Source: Bacillota bacterium
GTDB lineage: Bacteria; Bacillota; Clostridia; Lachnospirales; Lachnospiraceae
Length of the DNA: 64,000 nt
NCBI GenBank assembly: GCA_902363515.1
Contig: CABJAN010000017.1
Location: forward strand, 1-64,000
Direction of reading: 5' to 3'
Under the pieces are notes generated by a model. It was not told where the DNA came from, searched no databases, and saw nothing but the letters and a program-made list of their open reading frames with translations. This document shows, in pieces, positions 44,678 through 52,540 of the stretch (within the stretch, counting starts at the first letter, position 1; each line of letters begins with the position of its first letter). The position numbers and the translations under genes were made by a program.

Positions 44678-45576
44678 TTCAAGCAGATAAGATGAGACTT
44701 CGCAGAACTATGATGTTTTTAAATGTTCAGAAGCCAGGACTTTTAAAAGATCCATATATTTACAGACCAGACTCTCTTATATTAGATTTGGAAGATGCAG
44801 TAGCGGAAAGTCAAAAAGATGTTGCCAGATTTTCATTGTTTCACGCATTAAGAACCATTGATTACAGAGGTTGTGAACGCATTGTCAGGATTAACGGATT
44901 AGATACGCCTTATTGGAAAGAGGATATTCGCTGTGCAGTAGCAGGAGGATGTGATGGGATTCGCATTCCAAAGACAGAGTGTGCACAGGATATTCATATT
45001 GTAGAGAGAGAAGTTAAGAAAGCAGAAGAAGAGTTTGGAAGACCAGAGGGAAACGTGCTGCTTATGGCAGCTATTGAGTCTGCCAAAGGAGTGATGCGGG
45101 CACTGGAAATATGTGAGGCATCAGAGCGTTTATTTGGCGTGGCCCTTTCTGGTGGTGATTATACGAAAGATTTGCAGACTCACATTACAGGCACAGGAAT
45201 CGAATTGATGGGAGCCAGACAAAATCTAGTGATAGCCGCAAGAGCAGCAAAAGTACAATGTTTTGACACAGTTTATACTGATCTGGAGAACATGGAAGGA
45301 TTTCGACAGGATGTGATGAATATCCACCTTATGGGATTTGATGGAAAGTCCATTATTAATCCCAGACAGATTTCTATGGTTCATGAAATTTTTACACCTT
45401 CACAAAAAGATATTCTTTTTGCAGAAAAGGTGGTAAGAGAAATTGAGGATAAAAAATCCAGGGGAATCGGTGTTTTTGTTGTAGATGGGAAAATGATAGA
45501 TATTGCTTTCTATGATGGAGCAAAACGTACGATTGCATTGGCTAAAGCCTCTGGCGTATATAAGGGGGAGTTGTAA
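44674..45576 (+). CDS. citE: Citrate lyase beta subunit (citryl-CoA lyase)
   Basis: A 300-residue HpcH/HpaI aldolase-family subunit that cleaves the citryl-thioester to oxaloacetate and acetyl-carrier. It shows LRRTMMFLNVQKPGLL, SLILDLEDAVAESQKD, VRINGLDTPYW and IRIPKTE. The GTG at 44674 overlaps the citD stop and has GGGAGG 8 nt upstream. A longer open frame starts at 44590 but lies inside citD. Confidence 0.94.
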   Translation: MIQADKMRLRRTMMFLNVQKPGLLKDPYIYRPDSLILDLEDAVAESQKDVARFSLFHALRTIDYRGCERIVRINGLDTPYWKEDIRCAVAGGCDGIRIPKTECAQDIHIVEREVKKAEEEFGRPEGNVLLMAAIESAKGVMRALEICEASERLFGVALSGGDYTKDLQTHITGTGIELMGARQNLVIAARAAKVQCFDTVYTDLENMEGFRQDVMNIHLMGFDGKSIINPRQISMVHEIFTPSQKDILFAEKVVREIEDKKSRGIGVFVVDGKMIDIAFYDGAKRTIALAKASGVYKGEL

Positions 45577-45577
45577 C

Positions 45578-47131
45578 GTGCAAAATGCAGTGGGAAGAGA
45601 AATACCAGAAGATATTTTACAGCTTACGGGAAAAGAGGTTTTTCATGGAAATCAGTATTTTGATGGTTATGAATTTCAAAAAGCAGGTGCAAAAATTCAG
45701 AGTGTAAGTCATTCAGGTGGCAGTAAATTGGTGAAGAATCTGCGCGAAGCAATAAAAAAGTGTGGAATTAAAGATGGTATGACAATAAGTTTTCATCACC
45801 ATTTTAGAGATGGCGATTATGTAGTGAATATGGTGATGGAAGAAATCCATAGTATGGGAATAAAAAATATTACAATCTGTGCAAGTTCTCTTGGCAAGGC
45901 ACAGGATGGTTTGGTAAAATATATTGAAGATGGAACCATAACCAACATTCAATCCTCAGGAGTCCGTGGAGAAATCGGACGGGCTATTTCCAAAGGAAAG
46001 TTACAAGGATTAGCAATTATGCGTTCCCATGGCGGAAGGGTAAGAGCTATCGAGACGGGGGAAACACATATTGATATTGCGTTTATTGGTGCGCCTACTT
46101 GTGATGATTATGGAAACTGTAGAGGGATTGGAGGAAAATCAGACTGTGGAGTGCTGTCTTATGCTATGGTAGACGCGGACTATGCAGATAAAGTAGTGGC
46201 TATTACAGATTGTCTGGTGCCTTTTCCTAACTTCCCGGCACATATATCTATGACAAAGGTAGATTATGTAGTAGTAGCGGAGGCTATTGGAAACCCAGAA
46301 AAAATTGCTACTGGAGCAGCGAAACCCACAAAGGATATGAGAAAGCTTATGATGGCAGATTACTGTACAGAATTTGTTGTTCATACACCATATTTTAAAA
46401 ATGGATTTTCTTATCAAACAGGCGTAGGAGGCGCCTCCATTGCATCTACAATTTCATTGTCAAAAATCATGAAAGAAAAAGGAATAAGAATGAGATTTGG
46501 CGTGGGAGGACTTACAAAGCCAATGTGTGATCTTTTGTTAAACAATCAAGTGGATGTTTTATTAGACACACAGGATTTTGATTTAGACGCTGTGGAGTCT
46601 GTAAAGGATGAACGCCATTTTACCATTAGTGCAGGAGAATATGCTAATCCGTTTAATAAAGGTGCAGTAGTAAATAAATTGGATTTTGTAATATTGGCAG
46701 CTTTGGAAGTGGATGTAAACTTTAATTGCAATGTGGTGGTTGGATCAGATGGGATTATTACAGGAGCCCAGGGAGGGCATCCGGATACCGCTGCAGGGGC
46801 AAAATGTACAATCGTAATTACCCCCTTGTTGCAAGGGCGTATTCCGGCTATCCGGACAGAAGTAACCACTGTAACAACACCAGGAGAATCCATAGATGTA
46901 GTAATTACGGATTATGGAATTGCTATTAATCCACGCAGGAAGGATTTGCAGGCTTGTATGGAACAAGTTGAACTACCATTTACCACAATTGAGGAGCTTC
47001 GAGATGTAGCTTATAAGATTGCAGGTATACCAGAACCAGTGGAATTTGAGGATAGGATTGTAGGAATTATCGAAAGTAGAGATGGAACGATTATGGATGT
47101 GGTTCGTCAAATTAAAACAGGAGAAGAATAA
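45578..47131 (+). CDS. citF: Citrate lyase alpha subunit (citrate-ACP transferase)
   Basis: A 517-residue CoA-transferase-type subunit that loads citrate onto the carrier and releases acetate. Motifs include VSHSGGSKLVKNLREAIKKC, MTISFHHHFRDGDYVVN, AFIGAPTCDDYGNCRG and TTVTTPGESIDVVITDYGIA. The GTG at 45578 follows GGGGGAG by 7 nt. It is the last clearly A+T-rich gene of the island. citC (the activating ligase) is missing here and must be elsewhere for a working enzyme. Confidence 0.94.
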   Translation: MQNAVGREIPEDILQLTGKEVFHGNQYFDGYEFQKAGAKIQSVSHSGGSKLVKNLREAIKKCGIKDGMTISFHHHFRDGDYVVNMVMEEIHSMGIKNITICASSLGKAQDGLVKYIEDGTITNIQSSGVRGEIGRAISKGKLQGLAIMRSHGGRVRAIETGETHIDIAFIGAPTCDDYGNCRGIGGKSDCGVLSYAMVDADYADKVVAITDCLVPFPNFPAHISMTKVDYVVVAEAIGNPEKIATGAAKPTKDMRKLMMADYCTEFVVHTPYFKNGFSYQTGVGGASIASTISLSKIMKEKGIRMRFGVGGLTKPMCDLLLNNQVDVLLDTQDFDLDAVESVKDERHFTISAGEYANPFNKGAVVNKLDFVILAALEVDVNFNCNVVVGSDGIITGAQGGHPDTAAGAKCTIVITPLLQGRIPAIRTEVTTVTTPGESIDVVITDYGIAINPRRKDLQACMEQVELPFTTIEELRDVAYKIAGIPEPVEFEDRIVGIIESRDGTIMDVVRQIKTGEE

Positions 47132-47136
47132 AACAA

Positions 47137-48084
47137 ATGGAAAATCTTATACTATCCTTTAATGTAATCGCCCCATTATTTTTTCTCATGGTCATTGGTT
47201 ATATACTGGTACATGGGACAAAACTGGCGGATAAAGAACTGTGCAGCAAGGCAAATGCTTTAGTGTTTAAGGTGTTTTTGTCCTGTATGCTGTTTAAAAA
47301 CATTTATCAAAGTGATATTAAGACCCAGATGAAAGGAGAACTCTGCCTGTTTGCTGCAGGCAGTCTCCTTGTGCTGTTTTTGCTTTTGTGCTTTATTGTC
47401 CCAAGGATTGTAAAGCAGGAAAATCAGCAGGGAGTTGTTATCCAGGGGATTTTCCGCAGTAATTATGTGATTTTTGGCGTTGCTGTTGTAGAGAGTATGT
47501 ATGGGTCGGAAAATACCGTAACAGCCGCGATTTTAAGCGCTATTTTAGTACCAATGTACAACCTGCTGGCAGTCATCGCGCTGTCTGTGTTTGGAGAAAA
47601 ACGGGAGCATGACTGGAAAAAAGTCATTGGGAATATTGTGAAGAATCCATTGATTCTTGCGTCTGTTCTTGGGATTCTTTTCTCCTGTGCCGGTATCCGG
47701 CTTCCACAGGCGGTGGAAACAACGGTTAGCGATTTGGCAAAACTGGCAACGCCTATTGCCTTTCTGATACTTGGCGGGGATTTTGATTTTTCAAAGGTAA
47801 AAGGGAACTTAAAAACAGCGGGCTGGGTCATTTTTGTAAAAATGATTGCGCTGCCTGCGGTAATGATTCCCATTATTATCAGTATGGGGTATCGTAATGC
47901 AGAACTTTTGTCGGCTTTGCTGGCTTATCAGACACCGGTAGCAGTGTCCAGTTATATTATGGCTCAGCAGGCAGGGGCAGACGAACAGCTTGCGGGACAA
48001 CTTGTGGTGTTTAGCTCCGCTGCATCAGTAGTTACGCTGTTTGTTACCATCTTTCTCCTGAGACAGCTTGGCTATCTTTTATAA
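47137..48084 (+). CDS. AEC-family transporter
   Basis: A 315-residue auxin-efflux-carrier family membrane protein with about ten helices. It starts NVIAPLFFLMVIGYILVHGT and has LGGDFDFSKVKGNLK and YQTPVAVSSYIMAQQAGAD. Firmicute AEC carriers such as MleP move malate or other organic acids, so export or uptake of a citrate-pathway acid is plausible. It starts 5 nt after citF but its codons look like those of the host rather than the A+T-rich island. Its 3' end overlaps the convergent Spo0A-C gene by 41 nt. Confidence 0.87.
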   Translation: MENLILSFNVIAPLFFLMVIGYILVHGTKLADKELCSKANALVFKVFLSCMLFKNIYQSDIKTQMKGELCLFAAGSLLVLFLLLCFIVPRIVKQENQQGVVIQGIFRSNYVIFGVAVVESMYGSENTVTAAILSAILVPMYNLLAVIALSVFGEKREHDWKKVIGNIVKNPLILASVLGILFSCAGIRLPQAVETTVSDLAKLATPIAFLILGGDFDFSKVKGNLKTAGWVIFVKMIALPAVMIPIIISMGYRNAELLSALLAYQTPVAVSSYIMAQQAGADEQLAGQLVVFSSAASVVTLFVTIFLLRQLGYLL

Positions 48085-48529
48085 ATTGCAGGAAGTGAGC
48101 GCTCATTTCAGCAGAAACTTTCTCAAGAGCCTCCTGATATAGCTGTTCTCTATAAATACAGTGTTCAAAGTCACATTTGGCTTCTGGAATTGCCGAAAAT
48201 GTTTTGTGATTTTCGCCCTGCTTCATTCTCAGAAAGAGGGTTCTTAAAAGATTAGAATTTTGGGTGTTGACTACATCCAGATAATATTCTACGCTTTCCC
48301 GGTTTCCCTTGGAAATAGCGGTTTCAAAAGCATGACGGATAGCCCGGTCCACACTGGAAGGTTTTGTGTTACGTTTTTTAGCAATGGCAGCATATAAAGA
48401 ACAGATTTTGCCAGAGCTGTAGTAGGCATCTGTATCGAATAAATCCATGGCATCATGAATATAAGTAAAGCCCTTTACATTGGCTGGTATTCCTATTTCT
48501 AACAGTACGTCTACGATTTCGCTTCTCAT
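48044..48529 (-). CDS. Orphan Spo0A C-terminal domain protein
   Basis: A 161-residue protein whose first 100 residues match the Spo0A DNA-binding domain: IVDVLLEIGIPANVKGFTYI, YAAIAKKRNTKPSSVDRAIR and HAFETA. There is no receiver domain. The last 60 residues are helical and unrelated. It may bind 0A-box-like sites without phosphorylation control. It is divergent from an XRE regulator with a shared 166-bp control region. Confidence 0.8.
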   Translation of the reverse strand: MRSEIVDVLLEIGIPANVKGFTYIHDAMDLFDTDAYYSSGKICSLYAAIAKKRNTKPSSVDRAIRHAFETAISKGNRESVEYYLDVVNTQNSNLLRTLFLRMKQGENHKTFSAIPEAKCDFEHCIYREQLYQEALEKVSAEMSAHFLQFIKDSQAVSGERW

Positions 48530-48599
48530 TTGTTTTTTGTATCCTTTCTTTCTTGTACGTGTGTCACGTTACAACAATTATATGTCATTTTGCAACATA

Positions 48600-48644
48600 T
48601 GTCAATGAGGAAATGTTGACACCGTGACTATAATGGAGTATAAT
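48600..48644 (+). promoter_or_regulatory. Promoter with inverted repeat for the XRE regulator
   Basis: A consensus TTGACA (48616-48621) and TATAAT (48639-48644) have a 17-bp spacer. TGTCAA (48600-48605) and TTGACA form an inverted repeat with a 10-bp gap covering the -35. Further TGTCA/TGACA copies occur at about 48562, 48583 and 48656. This fits operator sites for the XRE protein controlling both divergent genes. Confidence 0.7.
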
Positions 48645-48695
48645 AGGTAGGTATTGTGACATTAAAATGAGAGTGCTAAAAGGGGAATGACCATA

Positions 48696-49091
48696 TTGAG
48701 AGACAGAATTAAAACCATCCGGAAGAATGCCGGAATGACACAACAGCAGTTTGCAGAAAAACTTGGTGTTTCCAGAAATACGATTGCAACCTATGAGACA
48801 AGTGTAAGGGTTCCGATTGATGCGATTATTATTTCTATGTGCAGGGAATTTGGAGTCCGGGAGGAGTGGCTTCGTACAGGAAAAGGCGCCATGTACCGGG
48901 AAACCACGCCGGATTTAGAATTATCGAAGTGGTTTGGACAAATATTAAAAGAAGAAGATACCTCTTTCAGAAAGAGATTTTTTCTGGCGCTTATCAGTTT
49001 AAAAGAAGAGGAATGGCGCTCTTTGGAACATCTTACAGGAATTCTGTTTTCTAAGTCTGATAACAAGTCTGAAAACAGGGAAAACTCTTGA
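48696..49091 (+). CDS. XRE-family helix-turn-helix regulator
   Basis: A 131-residue regulator beginning MRDRIKTIRKNAGMTQQQF with the HTH continuing through LGVSRNTIATYE. The C-terminal part is helical and charged. An ATG at 48687 directly abuts AGGGGA with no spacer, so the TTG at 48696 is the better start. It may repress itself and the divergent Spo0A-C gene. Short phage-repressor-like proteins of this type are common outside prophages in Clostridia. Confidence 0.85.
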   Translation: MRDRIKTIRKNAGMTQQQFAEKLGVSRNTIATYETSVRVPIDAIIISMCREFGVREEWLRTGKGAMYRETTPDLELSKWFGQILKEEDTSFRKRFFLALISLKEEEWRSLEHLTGILFSKSDNKSENRENS

Positions 49092-49108
49092 AAATGCGTA
49101 AATTTGGC

Positions 49109-49137
49109 TTGACAAAGGCCTGCTTCTGTGATACGCT
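49109..49137 (+). promoter_or_regulatory. Promoter of the rpmG-secE-nusG-rplKA operon
   Basis: TTGACA (49109-49114), a 17-bp spacer and TACGCT (49132-49137), a -10 variant often seen at strong stable-RNA and ribosomal promoters. It overlaps the terminator hairpin of the XRE gene. A structured leader of about 150 nt follows, with ggcag/ctgcc and gtctt/aagac pairings. Confidence 0.6.
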
Positions 49138-49170
49138 TGAACAGCGACAGTGGAAGTAGGTCTTTTTTTT
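49117..49170 (+). terminator. Terminator after the XRE gene
   Basis: ggcctgcttc (49117-49126) pairs with gaagtaggtc (49153-49162, two G-T pairs), followed by eight T residues (49163-49170). The promoter for the ribosomal operon lies on its left arm. Confidence 0.75.
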
Positions 49171-49299
49171 GTGCCTAATTTGCCGCAGATGCGGTGGACT
49201 TATCACGAAAAGGAGGTCTTTGTCGCAGTAACAAGACGTTGCATAGAGGCAGTTACGTGAAGCTGCCGGCGATAAAAGACACATGGAGGTGGAGAAGTC

Positions 49300-49449
49300 G
49301 TGCGCGTAAGAATCACATTGGCATGTACAGAATGTAAACAGCGTAATTACAACATGACAAAAGAAAAGAAGAATCATCCAGAGCGTTTGGAGACAAAAAA
49401 ATACTGTAAGTTCTGCAGAACTCATACAATGCACAAAGAAACCAAATAA
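49300..49449 (+). CDS. rpmG: 50S ribosomal protein L33
   Basis: A 49-residue L33 of the zinc-binding type. It reads [17 protein letters not shown] with a CxxC pair and ends with a second pair in [11 protein letters not shown]. The start is GTG at 49300 with GGAGGTGGAG upstream. It precedes secE and nusG, as in many Firmicutes. Confidence 0.95.
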   Translation: MRVRITLACTECKQRNYNMTKEKKNHPERLETKKYCKFCRTHTMHKETK

Positions 49450-49470
49450 TTCGGTTTAAGAGGTGAATTT

Positions 49471-49674
49471 ATGGAAGCAGAGAAAAAACAGAAAGCTCCA
49501 AAAAAAAGCTGGACTCAAGGACTTCAGGCTGAATTTAAGAAAATAATCTGGCCTGATAAGCAGACGTTAGTGAAACAGACGATTGCGGTAATCTCTATTA
49601 CAGCAGTGTTAGGTGTGTTCATCGCTGTGATTGACAGCGGAATTTTGCAGCTGCTTAACTTATTAATTAAATAA
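49471..49674 (+). CDS. secE: Preprotein translocase subunit SecE
   Basis: A 67-residue SecE with one C-terminal transmembrane helix. The motif GLQAEFKKIIWPDKQTLVKQ is the amphipathic SecE helix that clamps SecY. It lies 21 nt after rpmG and 17 nt before nusG. Confidence 0.96.
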   Translation: MEAEKKQKAPKKSWTQGLQAEFKKIIWPDKQTLVKQTIAVISITAVLGVFIAVIDSGILQLLNLLIK

Positions 49675-49691
49675 GGACAAGGTGAATTACG

Positions 49692-50213
49692 ATGTCAGAA
49701 GCAAATTGGTATGTTGTTCATACTTATTCAGGGTATGAAAACAAGGTAAAAGCCAACATTGATAAGACTATTGAAAACAGACACCTGGAGGACCAGATCC
49801 TAGAAGTCCGTGTACCTATGCAGGACGTGGTGGAGTTGAAGAACGGCGAGAAAAAGCAGGTTCAGAAGAAGATGTTCCCAGGATACGTTCTGATTCATAT
49901 GGTAATGAATGACGACACATGGTATGTTGTAAGGAATACCCGTGGTGTTACAGGGTTTGTTGGCCCGGGTTCCAAGCCGGTTCCCCTTACGGAACAGGAA
50001 ATCGAAGCACTTGGCATTTCTATGGTAAGAGATGTAGAGATTGACTTCGTGGAAGGCGACAGTGTTGTTGTTACAGGCGGTGTATGGAAAGATACTGTGG
50101 GCGTTGTTCAGAGTATTAATGAAGCAAAACAGATTGTAACAATCAATGTTGAGCTGTTTGGCCGCGAAACGCCAGTAGAAATAAGTTTCGCAGAAGTAAA
50201 GAGTCTTTCTTAA
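49692..50213 (+). CDS. nusG: Transcription termination/antitermination protein NusG
   Basis: A 173-residue NusG with the N-terminal NGN domain (WYVVHTYSGYENKVKANI, then KKMFPGYVLIHMVMND) and a C-terminal KOW domain (GDSVVVTGGVWKDTVGVVQSI). It couples RNA polymerase to ribosomes or Rho. Complete and typical. Confidence 0.97.
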   Translation: MSEANWYVVHTYSGYENKVKANIDKTIENRHLEDQILEVRVPMQDVVELKNGEKKQVQKKMFPGYVLIHMVMNDDTWYVVRNTRGVTGFVGPGSKPVPLTEQEIEALGISMVRDVEIDFVEGDSVVVTGGVWKDTVGVVQSINEAKQIVTINVELFGRETPVEISFAEVKSLS

Positions 50214-50265
50214 AAATTGAGAAAAGACCGGTAACAAGATGAAAGGGTCATAATGTCACATGGCT

Positions 50266-50294
50266 CGTGGGAGGGACATCCCCGCAATTACCAC
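50266..50294 (+). promoter_or_regulatory. L1-type mRNA binding site ahead of rplK
   Basis: A 29-nt element, gtgg...ccac enclosing a ggga/tccc hairpin, lies just before the rplK ribosome site. The same element recurs at 50752-50780 with one difference. Ribosomal protein L1 is known to repress the L11 operon by binding its leader, so this is the natural candidate. Confidence 0.6.
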
Positions 50295-50313
50295 ATAATA
50301 GGAGGTGCCGAAA

Positions 50314-50739
50314 ATGGCAAAGAAAGTAACAGGTTATATTAAATTACAGATTCCTGCTGGAAAGGCAACACCAGCTCCACCGGTTGGTCCTGCTTTAGGT
50401 CAGCACGGAGTAAACATCGTACAGTTTACAAAAGAATTTAATGCAAAAACAGCAGACAAGGGAGATTTAATCATCCCTGTTGTTATTACAGTATATGCGG
50501 ACAGAAGCTTCAGCTTCATCACAAAAACTCCGCCGGCAGCAGTTTTATTAAAGAAAGCTTGCAACATCAAATCTGGTTCAGGCGTTCCAAATAAAAATAA
50601 AGTTGCTACAATTTCCAAAGCTAAAATCCAGGAAATTGCAGAAATGAAAATGCCAGACTTAAATGCAGCATCCTTAGAAGCAGCTATGAGCATGATCGCC
50701 GGAACTGCAAGAAGTATGGGTATTAAAGTAGAAGAGTAA
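50314..50739 (+). CDS. rplK: 50S ribosomal protein L11
   Basis: A 141-residue L11, part of the GTPase-associated centre. It starts [20 protein letters not shown] and contains [19 protein letters not shown] and [12 protein letters not shown]. The ATG at 50314, 9 nt after GGAGG, gives the standard length; a GTG nine bases earlier is too close to the site. Confidence 0.97.
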   Translation: MAKKVTGYIKLQIPAGKATPAPPVGPALGQHGVNIVQFTKEFNAKTADKGDLIIPVVITVYADRSFSFITKTPPAAVLLKKACNIKSGSGVPNKNKVATISKAKIQEIAEMKMPDLNAASLEAAMSMIAGTARSMGIKVEE

Positions 50740-50751
50740 ACTATCAACAAA

Positions 50752-50780
50752 CGTGGGAGGGACATTCCCGCAATTACCAC
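50752..50780 (+). promoter_or_regulatory. Second copy of the L1-type mRNA site, ahead of rplA
   Basis: Identical to 50266-50294 at 28 of 29 positions. It fills most of the 56-nt gap between rplK and rplA and ends just before the AGGAGG of rplA. The duplicate suggests that each cistron has its own translational control. Confidence 0.6.
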
Positions 50781-50795
50781 TAGGAGGTTATTTAT

Positions 50796-51491
50796 ATGAA
50801 ACGCGGAAAAAAATACGCAGAGGCTGCAAAAGCAGTTGACCGTACAACTTTATATGATCCAGCAGAGGCAGTTTCTTTAGTAAAGAAGACAGCCGTAGCT
50901 AAATTTGACGAAACAATCGAAGCTCATATCAGAACAGGCTGTGATGGACGTCATGCAGAACAGCAGATTCGTGGTGCAGTTGTACTGCCACACGGAACAG
51001 GAAAAACTGTTCGTGTTTTAGTATTCGCTAAGAATGCAAAAGCTGACGAAGCTTTAGCAGCAGGTGCAGACTTCGTAGGAGCTGAGGAATTAATTCCAAA
51101 GATTCAGAACGAAGGATGGTTAGACTTTGACGTTGTTGTTGCTACACCAGATATGATGGGTGTTGTTGGACGTCTTGGTCGTGTTCTCGGACCAAAAGGC
51201 TTAATGCCAAACCCAAAAGCTGGTACAGTAACTATGGATGTTACAAAAGCTATCCAGGATATCAAAGCTGGTAAGATTGAATATCGTCTTGATAAAACAA
51301 ACATCATTCACGTGCCAATCGGAAAAGCTTCTTTCACAGAGGAGCAGTTAGCGGACAACTTCCAGACGCTTATGGGAGCTATTAATAAGGCTAGACCAAG
51401 CGCATTAAAAGGTGTGTTCTTAAAGAGCGTATCTCTGGCTTCCACAATGGGACCAAGCGTAAAGGTTAACCCAATGAAAATAGCTCAGTAA
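50796..51491 (+). CDS. rplA: 50S ribosomal protein L1
   Basis: A 231-residue L1, an rRNA-binding protein of the L1 stalk and translational repressor of its own operon. Motifs include [51 protein letters not shown] and [16 protein letters not shown]. Complete. It is followed by a terminator, not by rplJ. Confidence 0.97.
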   Translation: MKRGKKYAEAAKAVDRTTLYDPAEAVSLVKKTAVAKFDETIEAHIRTGCDGRHAEQQIRGAVVLPHGTGKTVRVLVFAKNAKADEALAAGADFVGAEELIPKIQNEGWLDFDVVVATPDMMGVVGRLGRVLGPKGLMPNPKAGTVTMDVTKAIQDIKAGKIEYRLDKTNIIHVPIGKASFTEEQLADNFQTLMGAINKARPSALKGVFLKSVSLASTMGPSVKVNPMKIAQ

Positions 51492-51508
51492 TAGATGAGA
51501 AAGTATAG

Positions 51509-51550
51509 AAGCGGGAACTTCTTTTGAGGTTTCCCGCTTTCTTTGTTTTC
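51509..51550 (+). terminator. Terminator after rplA
   Basis: aagcgggaa (51509-51517) pairs with ttcccgctt (51531-51539) around a 13-nt loop, followed by tctttgtttt. It closes the ribosomal protein operon. Confidence 0.85.
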
Positions 51551-51571
51551 TGAAGGAAAGAGGTAGAAAAC

Positions 51572-52540
51572 ATGCGTATAGGCAGAAAAAGCCCCAAAAA
51601 AGAAAAAAGAGCAATGACGGTTTCTCTTTATGGAAACCTTCTTTTTGTGGTTTTGGAGCTGGTCATGGCAATCGTGACCAGTTCTCAGGCGGTGCTTTTG
51701 GATGCAGTATATGATGGAATTGAATTTTGTATGTTGCTGCCATCGGTTTTTCTGATTCCGCTGTTATACCAGCCCAGCAATGAAAAATATCCATTTGGGC
51801 ATATGCAGCTGGAAACAGTCTTTGTGGTGGTAAAGGGTATTACCATGTCAGCAGTAACCATTGGAATGATTGCCAACAGTATGAATATTTTATTCCATGG
51901 CGGACATAGGGTTGCGTTTGGAGTGGTAGCCTGGTTTGAGTTGACGGGTATGGTCATTAGTATTTTTGTGGCCATTTATTTGAAATGTAAAAACCGGACT
52001 TTGAATTCTCCGATTATAGAGACAGAAATGCAGGGATGGAAGATTGACAGTGTGATTTCTATGGGAATGACATTGGCCTTTTTTCTCCCCATACTGGTTC
52101 CGTTTGAGTGGTTCCAGAAACTGACGCCTTATCTGGACTCTGCACTGGCTATTGTATTATCACTCATTATGCTTCCTGAGCCAATAGGCACTGTGGTATC
52201 AGGCATTCGTGATTTACTATTAATTTCACCGGATGAGGAAACCATACAGGAGATAAAAGAAGTTGTGGAGCCTGAGTTAAGGGAATGCAGATATTCGGAG
52301 TTGTATTTTGAGGTGGTAAAGACTGGGCGTAAACTGTGGATTAGCGCATATATTAAGCTGGAAAAGGATGAACTGTCAGTGCGGAGATTTCAGATGTATC
52401 AGAATCGCTGCATTGCGGCTTTGGCCCAGAAATATACAGATTTTTATTTTGAATTATTACCGGAGATTGATTTTGATGAAGAAGAAATCCGGCAACTTAC
52501 AGAAAAGGTACGAGATACAGAGAAGGGAGTGGTGGAATGA
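51572..52540 (+). CDS. Cation diffusion facilitator family transporter
   Basis: A 322-residue CDF-type divalent metal exporter. Six helices are followed by a cytoplasmic domain. The intramembrane metal site is seen in VLLDAVYDGIEF, and YPFGHMQLE resembles the family's YPFGxxR/H signature. Zn, Mn or Fe are possible cargoes. Its last codons overlap the start of the antiporter gene. Confidence 0.85.
   Translation: MRIGRKSPKKEKRAMTVSLYGNLLFVVLELVMAIVTSSQAVLLDAVYDGIEFCMLLPSVFLIPLLYQPSNEKYPFGHMQLETVFVVVKGITMSAVTIGMIANSMNILFHGGHRVAFGVVAWFELTGMVISIFVAIYLKCKNRTLNSPIIETEMQGWKIDSVISMGMTLAFFLPILVPFEWFQKLTPYLDSALAIVLSLIMLPEPIGTVVSGIRDLLLISPDEETIQEIKEVVEPELRECRYSELYFEVVKTGRKLWISAYIKLEKDELSVRRFQMYQNRCIAALAQKYTDFYFELLPEIDFDEEEIRQLTEKVRDTEKGVVE

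Noticed and set aside
35766..47131. Integrative element or prophage
   Set aside because: No integrase, transposase, att-like direct repeat or tRNA border was found, although base composition suggests acquired DNA.
49092..49299. tRNA gene upstream of rpmG/secE
   Set aside because: The hairpins there do not form a cloverleaf and there is no GTTCRANYC box or acceptor stem.
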